Positions 19,815 through 29,350 of a DNA stretch of 64,000 nucleotides are shown piece by piece (position 1 is the first letter of the stretch; the number at the start of each line of letters is the position of its first letter). The DNA lies in NCBI RefSeq assembly GCF_000243235.1, contig NZ_JH594606.1:1446771-1510770 (forward strand), written 5' to 3'. The DNA comes from Gillisia limnaea DSM 15749 (GTDB taxonomy: Bacteria; Bacteroidota; Bacteroidia; Flavobacteriales; Flavobacteriaceae). The position numbers and the translations under genes were made by a program. The notes beneath the pieces are model-generated. The model was not told the DNA's origin and made no database searches. It saw only the letters and a list, made by a program, of their open reading frames with translations.

Positions 19815-19975
19815 TTGTTATAAATAAATTTTTCTGGCCAAGTTTACTAAAAATTCAGCAAAAAACGGCGTATTTGATTGTTAAATACTAATAATTCGTT
19901 AAACAAAAATCGCAGAAATTAATCTGCAAGATTGGTTGTGAAAGATAAAGCTTTCGTGAATCACCCGAGTAATTG

Positions 19976-19983
19976 TATCTTTG
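19976..19983 (+). promoter_or_regulatory. Candidate -7 promoter element of the HMG-CoA reductase gene
   Basis: TATCTTTG is an exact TAnnTTTG match 19 nt before the ATG at 20003. A TTTC about 20 nt upstream is a poor -33 element. The position implies a very short leader and supports the ATG at 20003 over a TTG six bases upstream. Confidence 0.5.
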
Positions 19984-20002
19984 AATTCCAAAATTTTTGA
20001 TA

Positions 20003-21334
20003 ATGATCGACCCCATAAGCGGTTTTTCCAAGTTGACCAAGGAACAAAAAATCACCTGGTTATCTAAAACATATCTCAACAATTCCAGAGAGTCTGAAGA
20101 AGTTTTGCGCCAGTATTGGAACGAAAACCCACAACTTCAAACCCTGCACGATGAGTTTACCGAAAATACCCTGAGCAACTTCTATTTGCCCTTTGGGATC
20201 GCTCCCAATTTTTTAATTAACGGAAACCTATATGCCATACCAATGGCTATCGAGGAAAGTTCTGTAATTGCCGCAGCAAGTAAGGCGGCCAAATATTGGT
20301 TTACGCGTGGCGGCTTTAATGTGGAAGTATTGAATACCACCAAGGTAGGTCAGGTGCATTTTACCTATAAAGGGAATCTTGAAAAACTGGAACGCTTTTT
20401 TGAGATTTGCAAACCAACCTTGCTGAAAGAGGTACGTGGGATTACAAAAAATATGGAAAAACGCGGTGGGGGTGTTCTGGATATTGAACTTCGGAATAAA
20501 ACCGGACTTATGGAAAACTATTTCCAGTTGCACTGTAAGTTCGAAACCAAAGATTCCATGGGTGCCAATTTTATAAACTCCTGTTTAGAAAAATTTGCCG
20601 AAACACTTCGTTTAGAAGCCAATTCCTATGCTGAATTTACTTCGGAAGAAAAAAATATAGAGGTAATTATGAGCATACTCTCCAATTTTGTTCCGGAATG
20701 TATCGTACGGGCTGAAGTTTCCTGTCCGGTGAATGAACTTGCCGATGAGAAGCAGGAAGATGCTGCAGGTTTTGCCGAAAAATTCCTCACGGCTATAAAA
20801 ATAGCAGAAGTGGAACCATACCGGGCTGTAACTCATAATAAGGGGATTATGAATGGAATTGATGCCGTTGTGTTGGCCACCGGAAATGATTTTAGGGCTG
20901 TAGAAGCCGGGGTGCACGCCTATGCTTCCCGAAATAGCAGCTATAGCAGCTTGACCCATGCCAGTGTAGAGAACGGCACCTTCAAATTTTGGATGGAAAT
21001 CCCTTTGGCTTTGGGTACCGTTGGCGGTTTAACCAACCTACACCCCCTTGTAAAAGTGGCGCTGGAAATTTTACAAAAACCTTCAGCAAAAACATTAATG
21101 GAGATTGTGGCTGTGGCGGGCCTTGCTCAAAATTTTGCTGCCATCCGCTCACTTGTAACCACCGGAATTCAGCAAGGCCACATGAAAATGCATTTGATGA
21201 ATATTTTGAATCAACAAAACGCCAGCAAGGAGGAAAAAAATGAACTTCTGGATTACTTCCGGCACCATACGGTTACCCATAGCAGTGTAGCAGATAAATT
21301 AGAACACATGAGAGGTTTAAATGCTGTGAAATAA
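20003..21334 (+). CDS. Hydroxymethylglutaryl-CoA reductase, degradative/class II type
   Basis: HMG-CoA reductase makes mevalonate for isoprenoid synthesis. Signatures include YLPFGIAPNFLINGNLYAIP followed by MAIEESSVIAAASKAA, the catalytic lysine region NKGIMNGIDAV, the catalytic aspartate in ATGNDFRAVEAGVHAYA, and a histidine near the C-terminus in QQGHMKMHLMN. These and the 443-residue length fit class II enzymes. ATG 20003 was chosen over an in-frame TTG at 19997. A GHMP kinase follows 52 nt downstream, so the two form a mevalonate-pathway unit; other pathway genes are not in this window. Confidence 0.93.
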   Translation: MIDPISGFSKLTKEQKITWLSKTYLNNSRESEEVLRQYWNENPQLQTLHDEFTENTLSNFYLPFGIAPNFLINGNLYAIPMAIEESSVIAAASKAAKYWFTRGGFNVEVLNTTKVGQVHFTYKGNLEKLERFFEICKPTLLKEVRGITKNMEKRGGGVLDIELRNKTGLMENYFQLHCKFETKDSMGANFINSCLEKFAETLRLEANSYAEFTSEEKNIEVIMSILSNFVPECIVRAEVSCPVNELADEKQEDAAGFAEKFLTAIKIAEVEPYRAVTHNKGIMNGIDAVVLATGNDFRAVEAGVHAYASRNSSYSSLTHASVENGTFKFWMEIPLALGTVGGLTNLHPLVKVALEILQKPSAKTLMEIVAVAGLAQNFAAIRSLVTTGIQQGHMKMHLMNILNQQNASKEEKNELLDYFRHHTVTHSSVADKLEHMRGLNAVK

Positions 21335-21386
21335 CCAGATTTGAATAAACCGAGGTGATTAAAAACATGATAAAACAAGTACTTTG

Positions 21387-22316
21387 ATGAAATTCCATAG
21401 CAACGGCAAACTTTTAATCACAGGAGAATATGCAGTACTGGATGGAGCATTGGCTTTAGCTGTTCCGACACAGTTTGGGCAAAGCCTGGAAGTCAACCCC
21501 CGGGAAGATGCCAGTATAGTATGGAAAAGCCTGGATATTAAAAACCGGGTTTGGTTTGAGACAGAATTTCAAATAGATGAAATCAAAAATACCCGTGTAG
21601 ATACCATAGCAGAACCATGGAATGAACAAAAGAGCATTTCTGAAAAGCTCCTTCAAATCCTCCGGCAGGCACACCTCTTGAATCCCGGAATACTTTCTGA
21701 AAACCGCGGATTTACGATGACCTCCAAACTCGAATTTCCAAGGGAATGGGGTTTAGGGAGCTCTTCAACGCTTATAAATAACATTGCGCAGTTTTTTCGG
21801 GTAGATGCCTATACATTGCTTAAAAACACCTTTGGAGGCAGTGGATATGATATTGCTGCCGCACAACAAGATCATCCCTTAACCTATGAGGTAACCGAAA
21901 CTAAAAGAAGTGTTTTATCGGTAGATTTCAAGCCGGATTTTATAGACCAATTGTTTTTTGTTCACCTAAACAGGAAACAGAACAGCAGGGATTCTATTGA
22001 GCACTATAAACAACAACCAAGGGAATTCTTACAGGAAACCATCACAAAGATCGCTGCTTTAACACAAAGTTTTATTTATTGCGAGACACTTGAAGAGTTT
22101 AAATTACTTATGACCATACATGAAACCCTAATCTCAAAGCTCATAAATACTCCAAAGATCAAATCGGAGTTATTTCCGGATTTTCCGGGAGCCATAAAAA
22201 GTTTGGGAGGCTGGGGAGGTGATTTTATCCTAGCAACAGGAGGACAGGCAGAAAAAGCCTATTTTAAGGAAAAGGGATATCAAACCCTGCTTTCTTATGC
22301 AGAGATGGTAAAATAG
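21387..22316 (+). CDS. GYDIA family GHMP kinase (mevalonate-pathway type)
   Basis: A GHMP-superfamily small-molecule kinase. The ATP-binding motif reads PREWGLGSSSTL (about residues 114-125), the N-terminus has KLLITGEYAVLDGALALAVP as in mevalonate and phosphomevalonate kinases, and the name-giving motif GGSGYDIAAAQ is present. C-terminal motif 3 is GGWGGDFILAT. Because it directly follows HMG-CoA reductase, I infer a mevalonate or phosphomevalonate substrate, which the sequence alone does not settle. Translation is taken from ATG 21387 rather than the preceding TTG. A strong terminator follows at 22381. Confidence 0.9.
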   Translation: MKFHSNGKLLITGEYAVLDGALALAVPTQFGQSLEVNPREDASIVWKSLDIKNRVWFETEFQIDEIKNTRVDTIAEPWNEQKSISEKLLQILRQAHLLNPGILSENRGFTMTSKLEFPREWGLGSSSTLINNIAQFFRVDAYTLLKNTFGGSGYDIAAAQQDHPLTYEVTETKRSVLSVDFKPDFIDQLFFVHLNRKQNSRDSIEHYKQQPREFLQETITKIAALTQSFIYCETLEEFKLLMTIHETLISKLINTPKIKSELFPDFPGAIKSLGGWGGDFILATGGQAEKAYFKEKGYQTLLSYAEMVK

Positions 22317-22380
22317 CGTTCAGCAAAAAGCTCTCGCAGGATCCATTTTCACAAAACAGTTCCCAAGGATCTTTATCATA

Positions 22381-22420
22381 AAGAAATACCCCGCAGTTTA
22401 AAAACTGTGGGGTATTTCTT
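22381..22420. terminator. Bidirectional intrinsic terminator
   Basis: A 19-bp stem with a single G-T pair (AAGAAATACCCCGCAGTTT with AAACTGTGGGGTATTTCTT) sits between the converging GHMP kinase and foldase genes. It has T-rich ends in both directions. Confidence 0.92.
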
Positions 22421-22442
22421 ATTTATTGGAAAATAAGGTAAG

Positions 22443-24563
22443 CTAGTAAAACTTAGCTCTGTTATCTTCAATTTCTGCGGCTTCCTTAAGAGCTTCAAAA
22501 ACTCTTGTAGTTACCTCTTGTCTTCTTACTGCAGTTTCCTGATTTGCAAAACTCCTGTAAGATTCCATGGCTGGAGCCTTATTAATTGCAACCAATTCCA
22601 CTACATAAACACCTTTTTCGCCGGCAATAGGCTTACTAACTTCTCCGGGCTCTAATGAAAATACAGATCCCACTACTTCCGGCTCACTACCTGCACCTGC
22701 AAGCGTTGGGTTTTTTAGGTTAACTGCACTTGCATTTTGCACGCTTGTATTCTGATTTTTGGCAATCTCAGCAAGATTAGATCCGCTGATCTTTTCTTTA
22801 ATAAGCGCTGCTTTCTTTTCTTTTAGTAAAATAGGTGTTACTATTGAGGATGCATCTTCAGCTCCCATTACACCTTCTTTCTTTACGGCAGTTACCTGGG
22901 CAAGTACATAGCCTCCTGGAATTTCAAACCGGTTGATATCTCCAGATTTTGCGCCATCTTCAAAGGCCCATTGAACCATCCTTCTTTGTGGTCCCAGTCC
23001 GGGAATATTTTCTTCCAAAGGCTTGATATCCCTAACGGTTTTTACTTCAAGATTTTCTGTTTTTGCAACCTCTGTAAAACCTTTATCCCTTGCAGCCATT
23101 TCAAAAGTGGTAACCTCGGTATATAAATTGTTTAAGGACTCTTCTGATGGTTCGATATTACGGGCAATCGTAGCAATTTTTACTGCACGTTCTTCATCTG
23201 TTTTTTCTTCAACCGAGATCACGTGATATCCAAAATCGGTTTCTACAACTCCAACTGTACCTGCATTATTTTCAAATACGAAATCGTTGAATCCGCCAAT
23301 CATTTGTCCCGGTCCAAAATAACCAAGATCTCCTGCTGTTTCTTTGGTAGCAACATCATCTGAATACTGCGATGCCAATGCTGCAAATTTGGATTTATCG
23401 TTTCTTACAACACCGGCTAAACTATCTGCAAGCGCTTTTGCTGCTTCTTTTGTCCTGCTAACTTCACCTGCAGTAGGCAATCCCTCCCAGGAGACCATAA
23501 CGTGACTCGCTTTAGCAGAGTCTGCCATTTGACGTGCTTCCACAAGTTTGCTAACTTTCCAGTATCCAGCTTCTTTATAGGGACCATATAGTTCTCCATC
23601 TTCTAAATTGAAGATCTCATCGGCATATTCACTGTTTAATTGCTCTCTGAAAATGAACCGATCCTGATATGCTATATCCGAATTTTGATTTACAAAAGCG
23701 GCTGTATTCGTGGCACTTTTAAATCCTGAAATAGTATCATTGGCATTGGTCTCTGCATTAAACTGAACGTTGCTGCTTAAAGCTTCCTCTACAAGTTGTT
23801 TTGCTTCACTTTCATCCTCGGCAGATGCGGTTTCAGGAAAAAACACAAATTGAATATCCCTTGCTTTCTCTACTTTAAATCTTTTTGAATGTGATTTTAC
23901 GTAATCACGAATCTCATCCTTAGAAACGCTTACTTCAGAATCTGGAATGGAGGTATAAGGAACCTGTACAAATTTCAGGTCGATGTTATCGTTTGCAAAT
24001 CTATAAGCCTGTTCACCTTCCACTGAGGTTGCTCCTACTCCGGCACGAACCAAATTATAATAAATATTTTCGCGGGCGCTCTCAGCGATATTATCTTCGT
24101 ATGCTACCCATTGCTGATAAGCCTCTGGGGAAGTTGCTTTTAAATTGGCCACATATTCCTGCAAACGGTTATCATCAAATAAACCGGCTTCATTGGTAAA
24201 GTTAGGATTGCTTGCAAGTTGTGTTCTCAATAGTTTTCTTACCTGGGCTTCCCCTACATTTATTCCAAGCTTCTCAAATTCTTCCTTTAAAATCACCTCG
24301 CGCAATTTAAATTCCCAAACCTGGTTCACGACCTGAGCGGTGGTGGCATTAGCCCCCATATTGCGTTGCATTGCTTCCACTTGCCTTGCAAAATCTTCCC
24401 TGCTAACCTCTTCTCCATTCACGGTAGCGATCACATTTTGAGATTTTTGTGAACTCATTCCTCCATTACGAATAACATCGGCAAGGACAAAAGCGAACAA
24501 TGCCAATGCGATAATTATGATCAAGAAAACAGAACGTTGTCTTATTTTATTTAATACTGCCAT
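22443..24563 (-). CDS. Membrane-anchored peptidylprolyl isomerase, SurA/PpiD-like
   Basis: A periplasmic folding factor. A single N-terminal membrane helix (about residues 11-31, VFLIIIIALALFAFVLAD) anchors the protein as in PpiD. A SurA-like N-terminal chaperone region with VNGEEVSREDFARQ follows, and a parvulin-type rotamase domain (about 345-450) reads ASHVMVSWEG ... DDVATKETAGDLGYFGPGQM ... TDFGYHVISVEEK. Length 706 compares with about 620 in E. coli PpiD. It is the last gene of the minus-strand cluster that begins with coaX and includes lptC and an outer-membrane barrel, which suggests a role in envelope protein assembly. Confidence 0.92.
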   Translation of the reverse strand: MAVLNKIRQRSVFLIIIIALALFAFVLADVIRNGGMSSQKSQNVIATVNGEEVSREDFARQVEAMQRNMGANATTAQVVNQVWEFKLREVILKEEFEKLGINVGEAQVRKLLRTQLASNPNFTNEAGLFDDNRLQEYVANLKATSPEAYQQWVAYEDNIAESARENIYYNLVRAGVGATSVEGEQAYRFANDNIDLKFVQVPYTSIPDSEVSVSKDEIRDYVKSHSKRFKVEKARDIQFVFFPETASAEDESEAKQLVEEALSSNVQFNAETNANDTISGFKSATNTAAFVNQNSDIAYQDRFIFREQLNSEYADEIFNLEDGELYGPYKEAGYWKVSKLVEARQMADSAKASHVMVSWEGLPTAGEVSRTKEAAKALADSLAGVVRNDKSKFAALASQYSDDVATKETAGDLGYFGPGQMIGGFNDFVFENNAGTVGVVETDFGYHVISVEEKTDEERAVKIATIARNIEPSEESLNNLYTEVTTFEMAARDKGFTEVAKTENLEVKTVRDIKPLEENIPGLGPQRRMVQWAFEDGAKSGDINRFEIPGGYVLAQVTAVKKEGVMGAEDASSIVTPILLKEKKAALIKEKISGSNLAEIAKNQNTSVQNASAVNLKNPTLAGAGSEPEVVGSVFSLEPGEVSKPIAGEKGVYVVELVAINKAPAMESYRSFANQETAVRRQEVTTRVFEALKEAAEIEDNRAKFY

Positions 24564-24659
24564 GTGTAGTTGTTATTTATCTTGTATAGTGGGCGAAAAT
24601 AGTGTTTTTAACCAAACTATAAAACTTAAAATTTGCAAAATATTAACTCAATGAGAGAA

Positions 24660-25949
24660 TTAGTCCTTGTTCCTAACTTCCAGCTCCACCAATTCAATTT
24701 TTGTATTGGAAACTTCAAGTATCCGGATAAGGAAATTCTCAATCTTTACCTCTTCCAGCTGTTGTGGAATTTCCTCGGTATGATTGGTTATAAAACCTCC
24801 CAGGGTTTCATAATTTTCTCCTTCCGGGATATCAAGTTTATAGACTTCATTTAAATAATCCACTTCCAGCCTCGCAGAAAACTTATAATGTTCTTCTCCA
24901 AGTTTTTCTTCTATAAGAATCACAGCATCGTGTTCATCTTCAATTTCGCCAAAGAGTTCTTCCACGATATCTTCCACGGTGATCATTCCGCTGGTGCCTC
25001 CGTATTCATCGATCACCACTGCAATACTTTTACCTTTTTTAATAAGGATATTGAGCACATCTTTCACCCACATGGTTTCGGGAACAAAAACCACCGGCAA
25101 CAAAATAGATTTTAGGGTTTCGGGTTTCTTGAAAAGTTCAAAAGAGTGAATATATCCTATAATATCGTCTATGCTTTCATTATAGACCAGGATCTTAGAA
25201 AGTCCGGTATCTGTAAAAGTCTGGACCAGGTCCCGGGGTGCAACATCGTGATTTACCCCTACAATTTCGGTTCTTGGAATCATCACTTCCCTTGCCCTTA
25301 TTTCTGAAAACTCCAGCGCATTCTGAAAGATCTGAATTTCAGAATCCACATCGTCATCAAATTCTACGGTTTCCATTTGTTCGCTAATGAAATTCCCAAG
25401 TTCAAGTTTACTAAAGGCAAGTTGCACTTCATCCCCTTCGGTCTTAAAAAATCTTTTTAAGATAAGATCGGAAATCCAGATCACAAAAGAGGAAACAAAA
25501 CTGAACAACAAATAGAAAAAGTATGCGGGAACAGCAAAAAATTTCAGAAGAGAATTTGCATAGATTTGAAAGAATACCTTCGGAAGAAATTCTGCGGTAA
25601 AAAGGATGACTAGGGTAGAGATCACCGTTTGGGTAAACAAACTAAAATCTACAATAAAAAAATTGGCAATTGCGCTTTGCACCGGTTGAAAACCATACAG
25701 CCAATTCATGATTAGATCTCCCATAAAAAAACCATAGACCACCAGGGCTATATTATTCCCCACCAGCATCGTGGCAATAAATTTGGAAGGTTTTTTTGTG
25801 AGTCGTTTTAAAACGGTAGATAACAATCCGGATTGCCGTTTTTCTATTTCAATAAAGATCTTATTCGAAGAAATATAGGCGATCTCCATGCCCGAAAAAA
25901 AAGCCGATAAAATTAAAGCGATGACAATGATAAGAATTTCTACTTCCAT
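24660..25949 (-). CDS. CNNM/CorC-like hemolysin family protein (DUF21, CBS pair, CorC_HlyC)
   Basis: An integral membrane protein of the type annotated as hemolysin, CorB/CorC or GldE-like, thought to take part in divalent-cation homeostasis. The DUF21 domain with about four membrane segments (residues 1-190) begins MEVEILIIVIALILSAFFSG. Two CBS domains follow (about 205-330; VMIPRTEIV, IDEYGGTSGMITVEDIVEELFGEIEDE), and a C-terminal CorC_HlyC domain (about 345-425; YETLGGFI). Length 429 is normal. It is 6 nt behind a small membrane protein gene. The gliding protein GldE belongs to this family, but its usual neighbours gldD and ssb are absent, so I do not use that name. Confidence 0.9.
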   Translation of the reverse strand: MEVEILIIVIALILSAFFSGMEIAYISSNKIFIEIEKRQSGLLSTVLKRLTKKPSKFIATMLVGNNIALVVYGFFMGDLIMNWLYGFQPVQSAIANFFIVDFSLFTQTVISTLVILFTAEFLPKVFFQIYANSLLKFFAVPAYFFYLLFSFVSSFVIWISDLILKRFFKTEGDEVQLAFSKLELGNFISEQMETVEFDDDVDSEIQIFQNALEFSEIRAREVMIPRTEIVGVNHDVAPRDLVQTFTDTGLSKILVYNESIDDIIGYIHSFELFKKPETLKSILLPVVFVPETMWVKDVLNILIKKGKSIAVVIDEYGGTSGMITVEDIVEELFGEIEDEHDAVILIEEKLGEEHYKFSARLEVDYLNEVYKLDIPEGENYETLGGFITNHTEEIPQQLEEVKIENFLIRILEVSNTKIELVELEVRNKD

Positions 25950-25955
25950 GATGTA

Positions 25956-26147
25956 TTAGCGGTTCCGTTCTTCCAGTTTTTTCCGGAACCTTCTCTTGAA
26001 GAAAAACATAAAAATTGCGACCCCCACAAAGAATAGGAACAAGTATGCCCTGTTTCGCTCCACATTCCAGATCCTAACGGATTCGAAAAGGAAAAAAGCC
26101 GCTATAAATAGATACGCGAATTCAAAGTATTTAAAAAATTTTGTCAT
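25956..26147 (-). CDS. Small two-helix membrane protein
   Basis: 63 residues with two hydrophobic segments (about 9-22 and 34-50) and a very basic C-terminal tail (KRRFRKKLEERNR), which predicts both ends in the cytoplasm. No family recognised. The start overlaps the stop of lptC by 4 nt (ATGA) and the CNNM gene follows 6 nt later, so it is a coupled member of this operon. Confidence 0.75.
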   Translation of the reverse strand: MTKFFKYFEFAYLFIAAFFLFESVRIWNVERNRAYLFLFFVGVAIFMFFFKRRFRKKLEERNR

Positions 26148-26710
26148 TTCTTTTTCTCTTCAATTACCTGTATCCCCACGTTTGTGCGGGAACGAAAATT
26201 AGTAAAATTTAAATCGGAATCAAAACCCTCCCCTTTATTTAGGGCTCCGTTTGCGAATCGTATCGTGTTCTCCCTATCTGTAAAAACCCACCCCTGGTTT
26301 TGATCCCAGTAAAGCTGACTTGCCTCCAGCCTGGTACTATCACTTGTAACCAGAACCACATCTCCCCGCAGGTCTATAAGTCCGGTAGCATCGTAAATAA
26401 TAGCATAATTGGCTTCTACCGTATTTTTATTCTGTTCTTCATCAAAAAACTCTACCAGCACTCCCTCCGGAAATTCGCGGTAGGGAAATTCCAAATTGGT
26501 ATAATCCAGCATTTTATCGCTTTTTAAGGTTGCTACGACCCTGCCGGAATCTGTATATTTCAAATTGAGGTTTTTACCTATTGCCTGGGGATTATCTCCC
26601 GAAAGTTCCATGGCCCGTACCCTTTCTAAATTGCCCTCACATGAAAAAAGCATTGTCACAGCGCTAGCTATGACAATGCCTGAAATTATTTTTTGATATG
26701 TTAGAATCAT
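26144..26710 (-). CDS. lptC: LPS export ABC transporter periplasmic protein LptC
   Basis: LptC passes lipopolysaccharide from the LptBFG transporter to the LptA bridge. Here the N-terminus is a lipoprotein signal with lipobox LFSC (Cys at about 24), as in many Bacteroidota homologues, instead of the transmembrane anchor of E. coli. The OstA/LptC-like beta-jellyroll part shows SGRVVATLKSDKMLDY, FPEGVLVEFFDEEQN, YAIIYDATGLIDLRGDVVL and NQGWVFTDR. Length 188. It lies 4 nt behind the TPR gene and overlaps the next small gene. Confidence 0.9.
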   Translation of the reverse strand: MILTYQKIISGIVIASAVTMLFSCEGNLERVRAMELSGDNPQAIGKNLNLKYTDSGRVVATLKSDKMLDYTNLEFPYREFPEGVLVEFFDEEQNKNTVEANYAIIYDATGLIDLRGDVVLVTSDSTRLEASQLYWDQNQGWVFTDRENTIRFANGALNKGEGFDSDLNFTNFRSRTNVGIQVIEEKKK

Positions 26711-26714
26711 AGTA

Positions 26715-28091
26715 CTACAATGCCGGAACTTTTACACTCTCTCCAATCCAACAAGCAATTCGTATCGTTTGCCCTTGTTTCCCTTCCTGGAAAACATCGG
26801 CTTTTTGAGGAGCCCTTCCTTTGTATGCAGCAACAGATTCATTTGCTATTCTACTTAGAGAAGGATCTACACGTCCTGCTCTTGCAGCATAATCTGCAGC
26901 CAACCAGTACACCGCTCTTTTATCGAAAGTGGTTTCCCCACAGTTGTTGGCACTTTGCGCATACATACTTGCAATTTGTAAGTAAGCTCTACCTGCCGAT
27001 GGTTGTGCTGCTAAAGCATTTCTATAATAAGTTCTGGCCTGGCTAAAGTTACCCTGCTTTTTATAGTTCTCGGCTATCTTCATATAAACCCTTGACTTAT
27101 CTGAAGCATTGGTTTCAAGACTAGCAGACTCGTTATAATACTTCATTGCCTGAGACGATTTTCCTTCAGCTTCAGCAAGTTGCCCTAAATAAAGTGCAGA
27201 TTTTGCAGAAGGCTCTGCACGGTGTAAAGCTTCAGATAATTTAAAGAAAATAGGATCTTCGGTACAATCTTTCTGAGACAATCTTTCAGAAGCGATTTTT
27301 AACCATTTAACATCTGTTTTCTTTTCTTCGAAATCATTGTTGTACAATGGGATAAGGTTATCACAATCTGCTCTTTGACCTAATTTACCATTTACACTAC
27401 CTTTTACGGTGCTATAGGCACTAAGATTGATCTCGGCATTATCTACCAACTGCTTTTCCTTAGTTGTTAAGTCGGTTCCTGCTTCTTGTTTCTCCAATAA
27501 TGGAGCAAGCATTTCCGCAAGTCTATTTTCTTCGGCTCCAATTTTATCGATTATTTCCTCATAAAGTTCAAAAACATCCTGAAGAGATCTTTTTCCTTCA
27601 TCCTGAAGATCTACCAATAAAGAGAAGTACGCATAGATTCGTTTTGGGCTTGTAAAGCTTTCCGGACTTTCTTTAAAGGCTTCATCAAATGCGTTAAACT
27701 GGGTTTCCTTGGTTCCAATTCCATTTTCATATTTCAACCAGGCAACATCTCCTTTTATTTCGGCAGGATTGGTTTTATTTGGAAAATGCTTAAGACGATC
27801 ATTCATCAATTGGATCATCTCCTCTATTAAAGCATTTTTTTGAGCTCCCTGTGCAGTTGCCATTTTATGATTGACCGCACGCTCCAGATATTGAAACGTT
27901 GCAAGGCTGTAGGTAGGACATTGTTCTTTTACCTCCATTAAAGCAGGATATGCCTGTTCATACCGTTGAGCTTTGGCATCATCGTAAGCTAGCGCCGCTT
28001 TTGTAGCACAATCTGCTTGAGCGTGAAGTGCACCGGTAGCGAAAAGTAAACCTGAAAAGGCAATTATAATTTTAGTTTTCATTTTTTTCAT
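26715..28091 (-). CDS. Periplasmic TPR-repeat protein
   Basis: A secreted tetratricopeptide protein of 458 residues. A signal peptide ends at LHAQ (about residue 25). TPR-like helical pairs are clear in the C-terminal half (about 285-390; SALYLGQLAEAEGKSSQAMK, then YMKIAENYKKQGNFSQARTY, then RAYLQIASMYAQSANNC). Six or more cysteines are spread over the mature chain. No enzymatic motif. It is flanked by a beta-barrel gene and lptC with 5-12 nt gaps, so an adaptor role in outer-membrane assembly is an inference from context. An internal ATG three codons later is an equally good start. Confidence 0.82.
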   Translation of the reverse strand: MKKMKTKIIIAFSGLLFATGALHAQADCATKAALAYDDAKAQRYEQAYPALMEVKEQCPTYSLATFQYLERAVNHKMATAQGAQKNALIEEMIQLMNDRLKHFPNKTNPAEIKGDVAWLKYENGIGTKETQFNAFDEAFKESPESFTSPKRIYAYFSLLVDLQDEGKRSLQDVFELYEEIIDKIGAEENRLAEMLAPLLEKQEAGTDLTTKEKQLVDNAEINLSAYSTVKGSVNGKLGQRADCDNLIPLYNNDFEEKKTDVKWLKIASERLSQKDCTEDPIFFKLSEALHRAEPSAKSALYLGQLAEAEGKSSQAMKYYNESASLETNASDKSRVYMKIAENYKKQGNFSQARTYYRNALAAQPSAGRAYLQIASMYAQSANNCGETTFDKRAVYWLAADYAARAGRVDPSLSRIANESVAAYKGRAPQKADVFQEGKQGQTIRIACWIGESVKVPAL

Positions 28092-28102
28092 TTTTATTGT
28101 GG

Positions 28103-29350
28103 TTAATCAAATCTGCGTTGCACGAACCATCTGTCGTTTAATGACAAACTTATGGAAAATTTAAAAAAGCTTTCCTTAATTAAACCGGAATTTGTTGTAC
28201 CGCGCTGACCATACTCAAGTCCAAGGTTTACATTCGAGAAATTCGTTCCTGCTGGTAGTCCTAAACCAAAAGATATGCCAAACTCGTTTATACCTTCGTT
28301 ATTGACATACAAACCGGTTTCTTCAAACCTGGCTCCAGCACGGTATACCACCCGATTAAAATAGCCTGAAAGCGAATTGTACACAGGGATATAATAACCT
28401 CCAACTTTGAATTGGGATGCATCCCGGTATTCAGAATTTTGTGGGCCTGTTCCAGAATTAAAGTTGAAAGCGCTTGCCTGCAAACTTGTGTATTCTGCGC
28501 CCATAAACCATTTATTAGGTCTTCCCAATCCTGCCCCAAGGGTGAATTGTGCCGGAAGCGTAAGGTTTTCGTCTGCAAAACTCACATTCACATCCGGTGG
28601 GATAACCTGCTCCCTTCCATCGGTTGCAAAGGCAATGGTTGCCACATTTCTCATTCTATTTGCGGTGATATCCATTTCCGGAACATAGGTGGCAGCGGTA
28701 TATAACCGAAGGCTATTCCCAAGATCACGTTGATAATCTACTCCAAAATTGAAATTAAATCCGCTTAGGTCTGTTCGGTTTATAATCCTGCTCCCCAGTG
28801 CAACACCTTCCTGGAATATTACCGTTTTATTTTGAAAGTTTCCGAAGTTATAATTCGCATCTACCCCAATGCTTAAATCATTGGTAATGGCATACCCGGC
28901 GGTTAAAAACACTTTATTGAGTCCACCTCTGCCATCCAGACGGCTTAAGGTTTGATCGCTTCTATTTTCAATTTGGTATCCAACACTGGAGTATGGAATT
29001 AATCCCAGGCCAAAATTTAATTTTCCAGTTGGAATTCCTATGGCAAGATAATCCAGGGAAGTATTATTGGTATCTTCTGAAAGGTTGTCATTTTTCAGGT
29101 TGGTTCGTTGTTGACTTCCACCAATAGCAAAGGTGGTTAACTTCAATCTCCCGTAAGCAGCTGGATTTCTTAAATTGAGGTGGATACTGTCTGAAAATAA
29201 CTGCAATCCTCCCATCGACTGGTTTTCTACCGTCCCTTTAAAATTTGTTAAACCTATTCCGTAAAAAGAATATGGAGAAGAAGTTCCTTCTTGCGCAGCC
29301 GAAAACACAGTAGATAATAAGGCTACGATTATTATAAATCGTTTAATCAT
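28103..29350 (-). CDS. Outer-membrane beta-barrel protein (FadL/PorV-like)
   Basis: 415 residues with a signal peptide ending FSAAQ (about 20). The mature chain alternates polar and hydrophobic residues with many aromatic and Gly residues and ends in an aromatic-rich strand (FFKFSISLSLNDRWFVQRRF), as beta-barrels do. The opening SSPYSFYGIGLTNF and LNLRNPAAYG resemble the start of FadL/PorV-type proteins found widely in Bacteroidota. The substrate is unknown. Its start overlaps the end of coaX (ATGA) and the TPR gene follows 11 nt later. Confidence 0.8.
   Translation of the reverse strand: MIKRFIIIVALLSTVFSAAQEGTSSPYSFYGIGLTNFKGTVENQSMGGLQLFSDSIHLNLRNPAAYGRLKLTTFAIGGSQQRTNLKNDNLSEDTNNTSLDYLAIGIPTGKLNFGLGLIPYSSVGYQIENRSDQTLSRLDGRGGLNKVFLTAGYAITNDLSIGVDANYNFGNFQNKTVIFQEGVALGSRIINRTDLSGFNFNFGVDYQRDLGNSLRLYTAATYVPEMDITANRMRNVATIAFATDGREQVIPPDVNVSFADENLTLPAQFTLGAGLGRPNKWFMGAEYTSLQASAFNFNSGTGPQNSEYRDASQFKVGGYYIPVYNSLSGYFNRVVYRAGARFEETGLYVNNEGINEFGISFGLGLPAGTNFSNVNLGLEYGQRGTTNSGLIKESFFKFSISLSLNDRWFVQRRFD

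Noticed and set aside
24660..25949. Gliding motility gene gldE
   Set aside because: Domain order fits the family, but gldD and ssb are not adjacent; other CNNM/CorC paralogues fit equally well.
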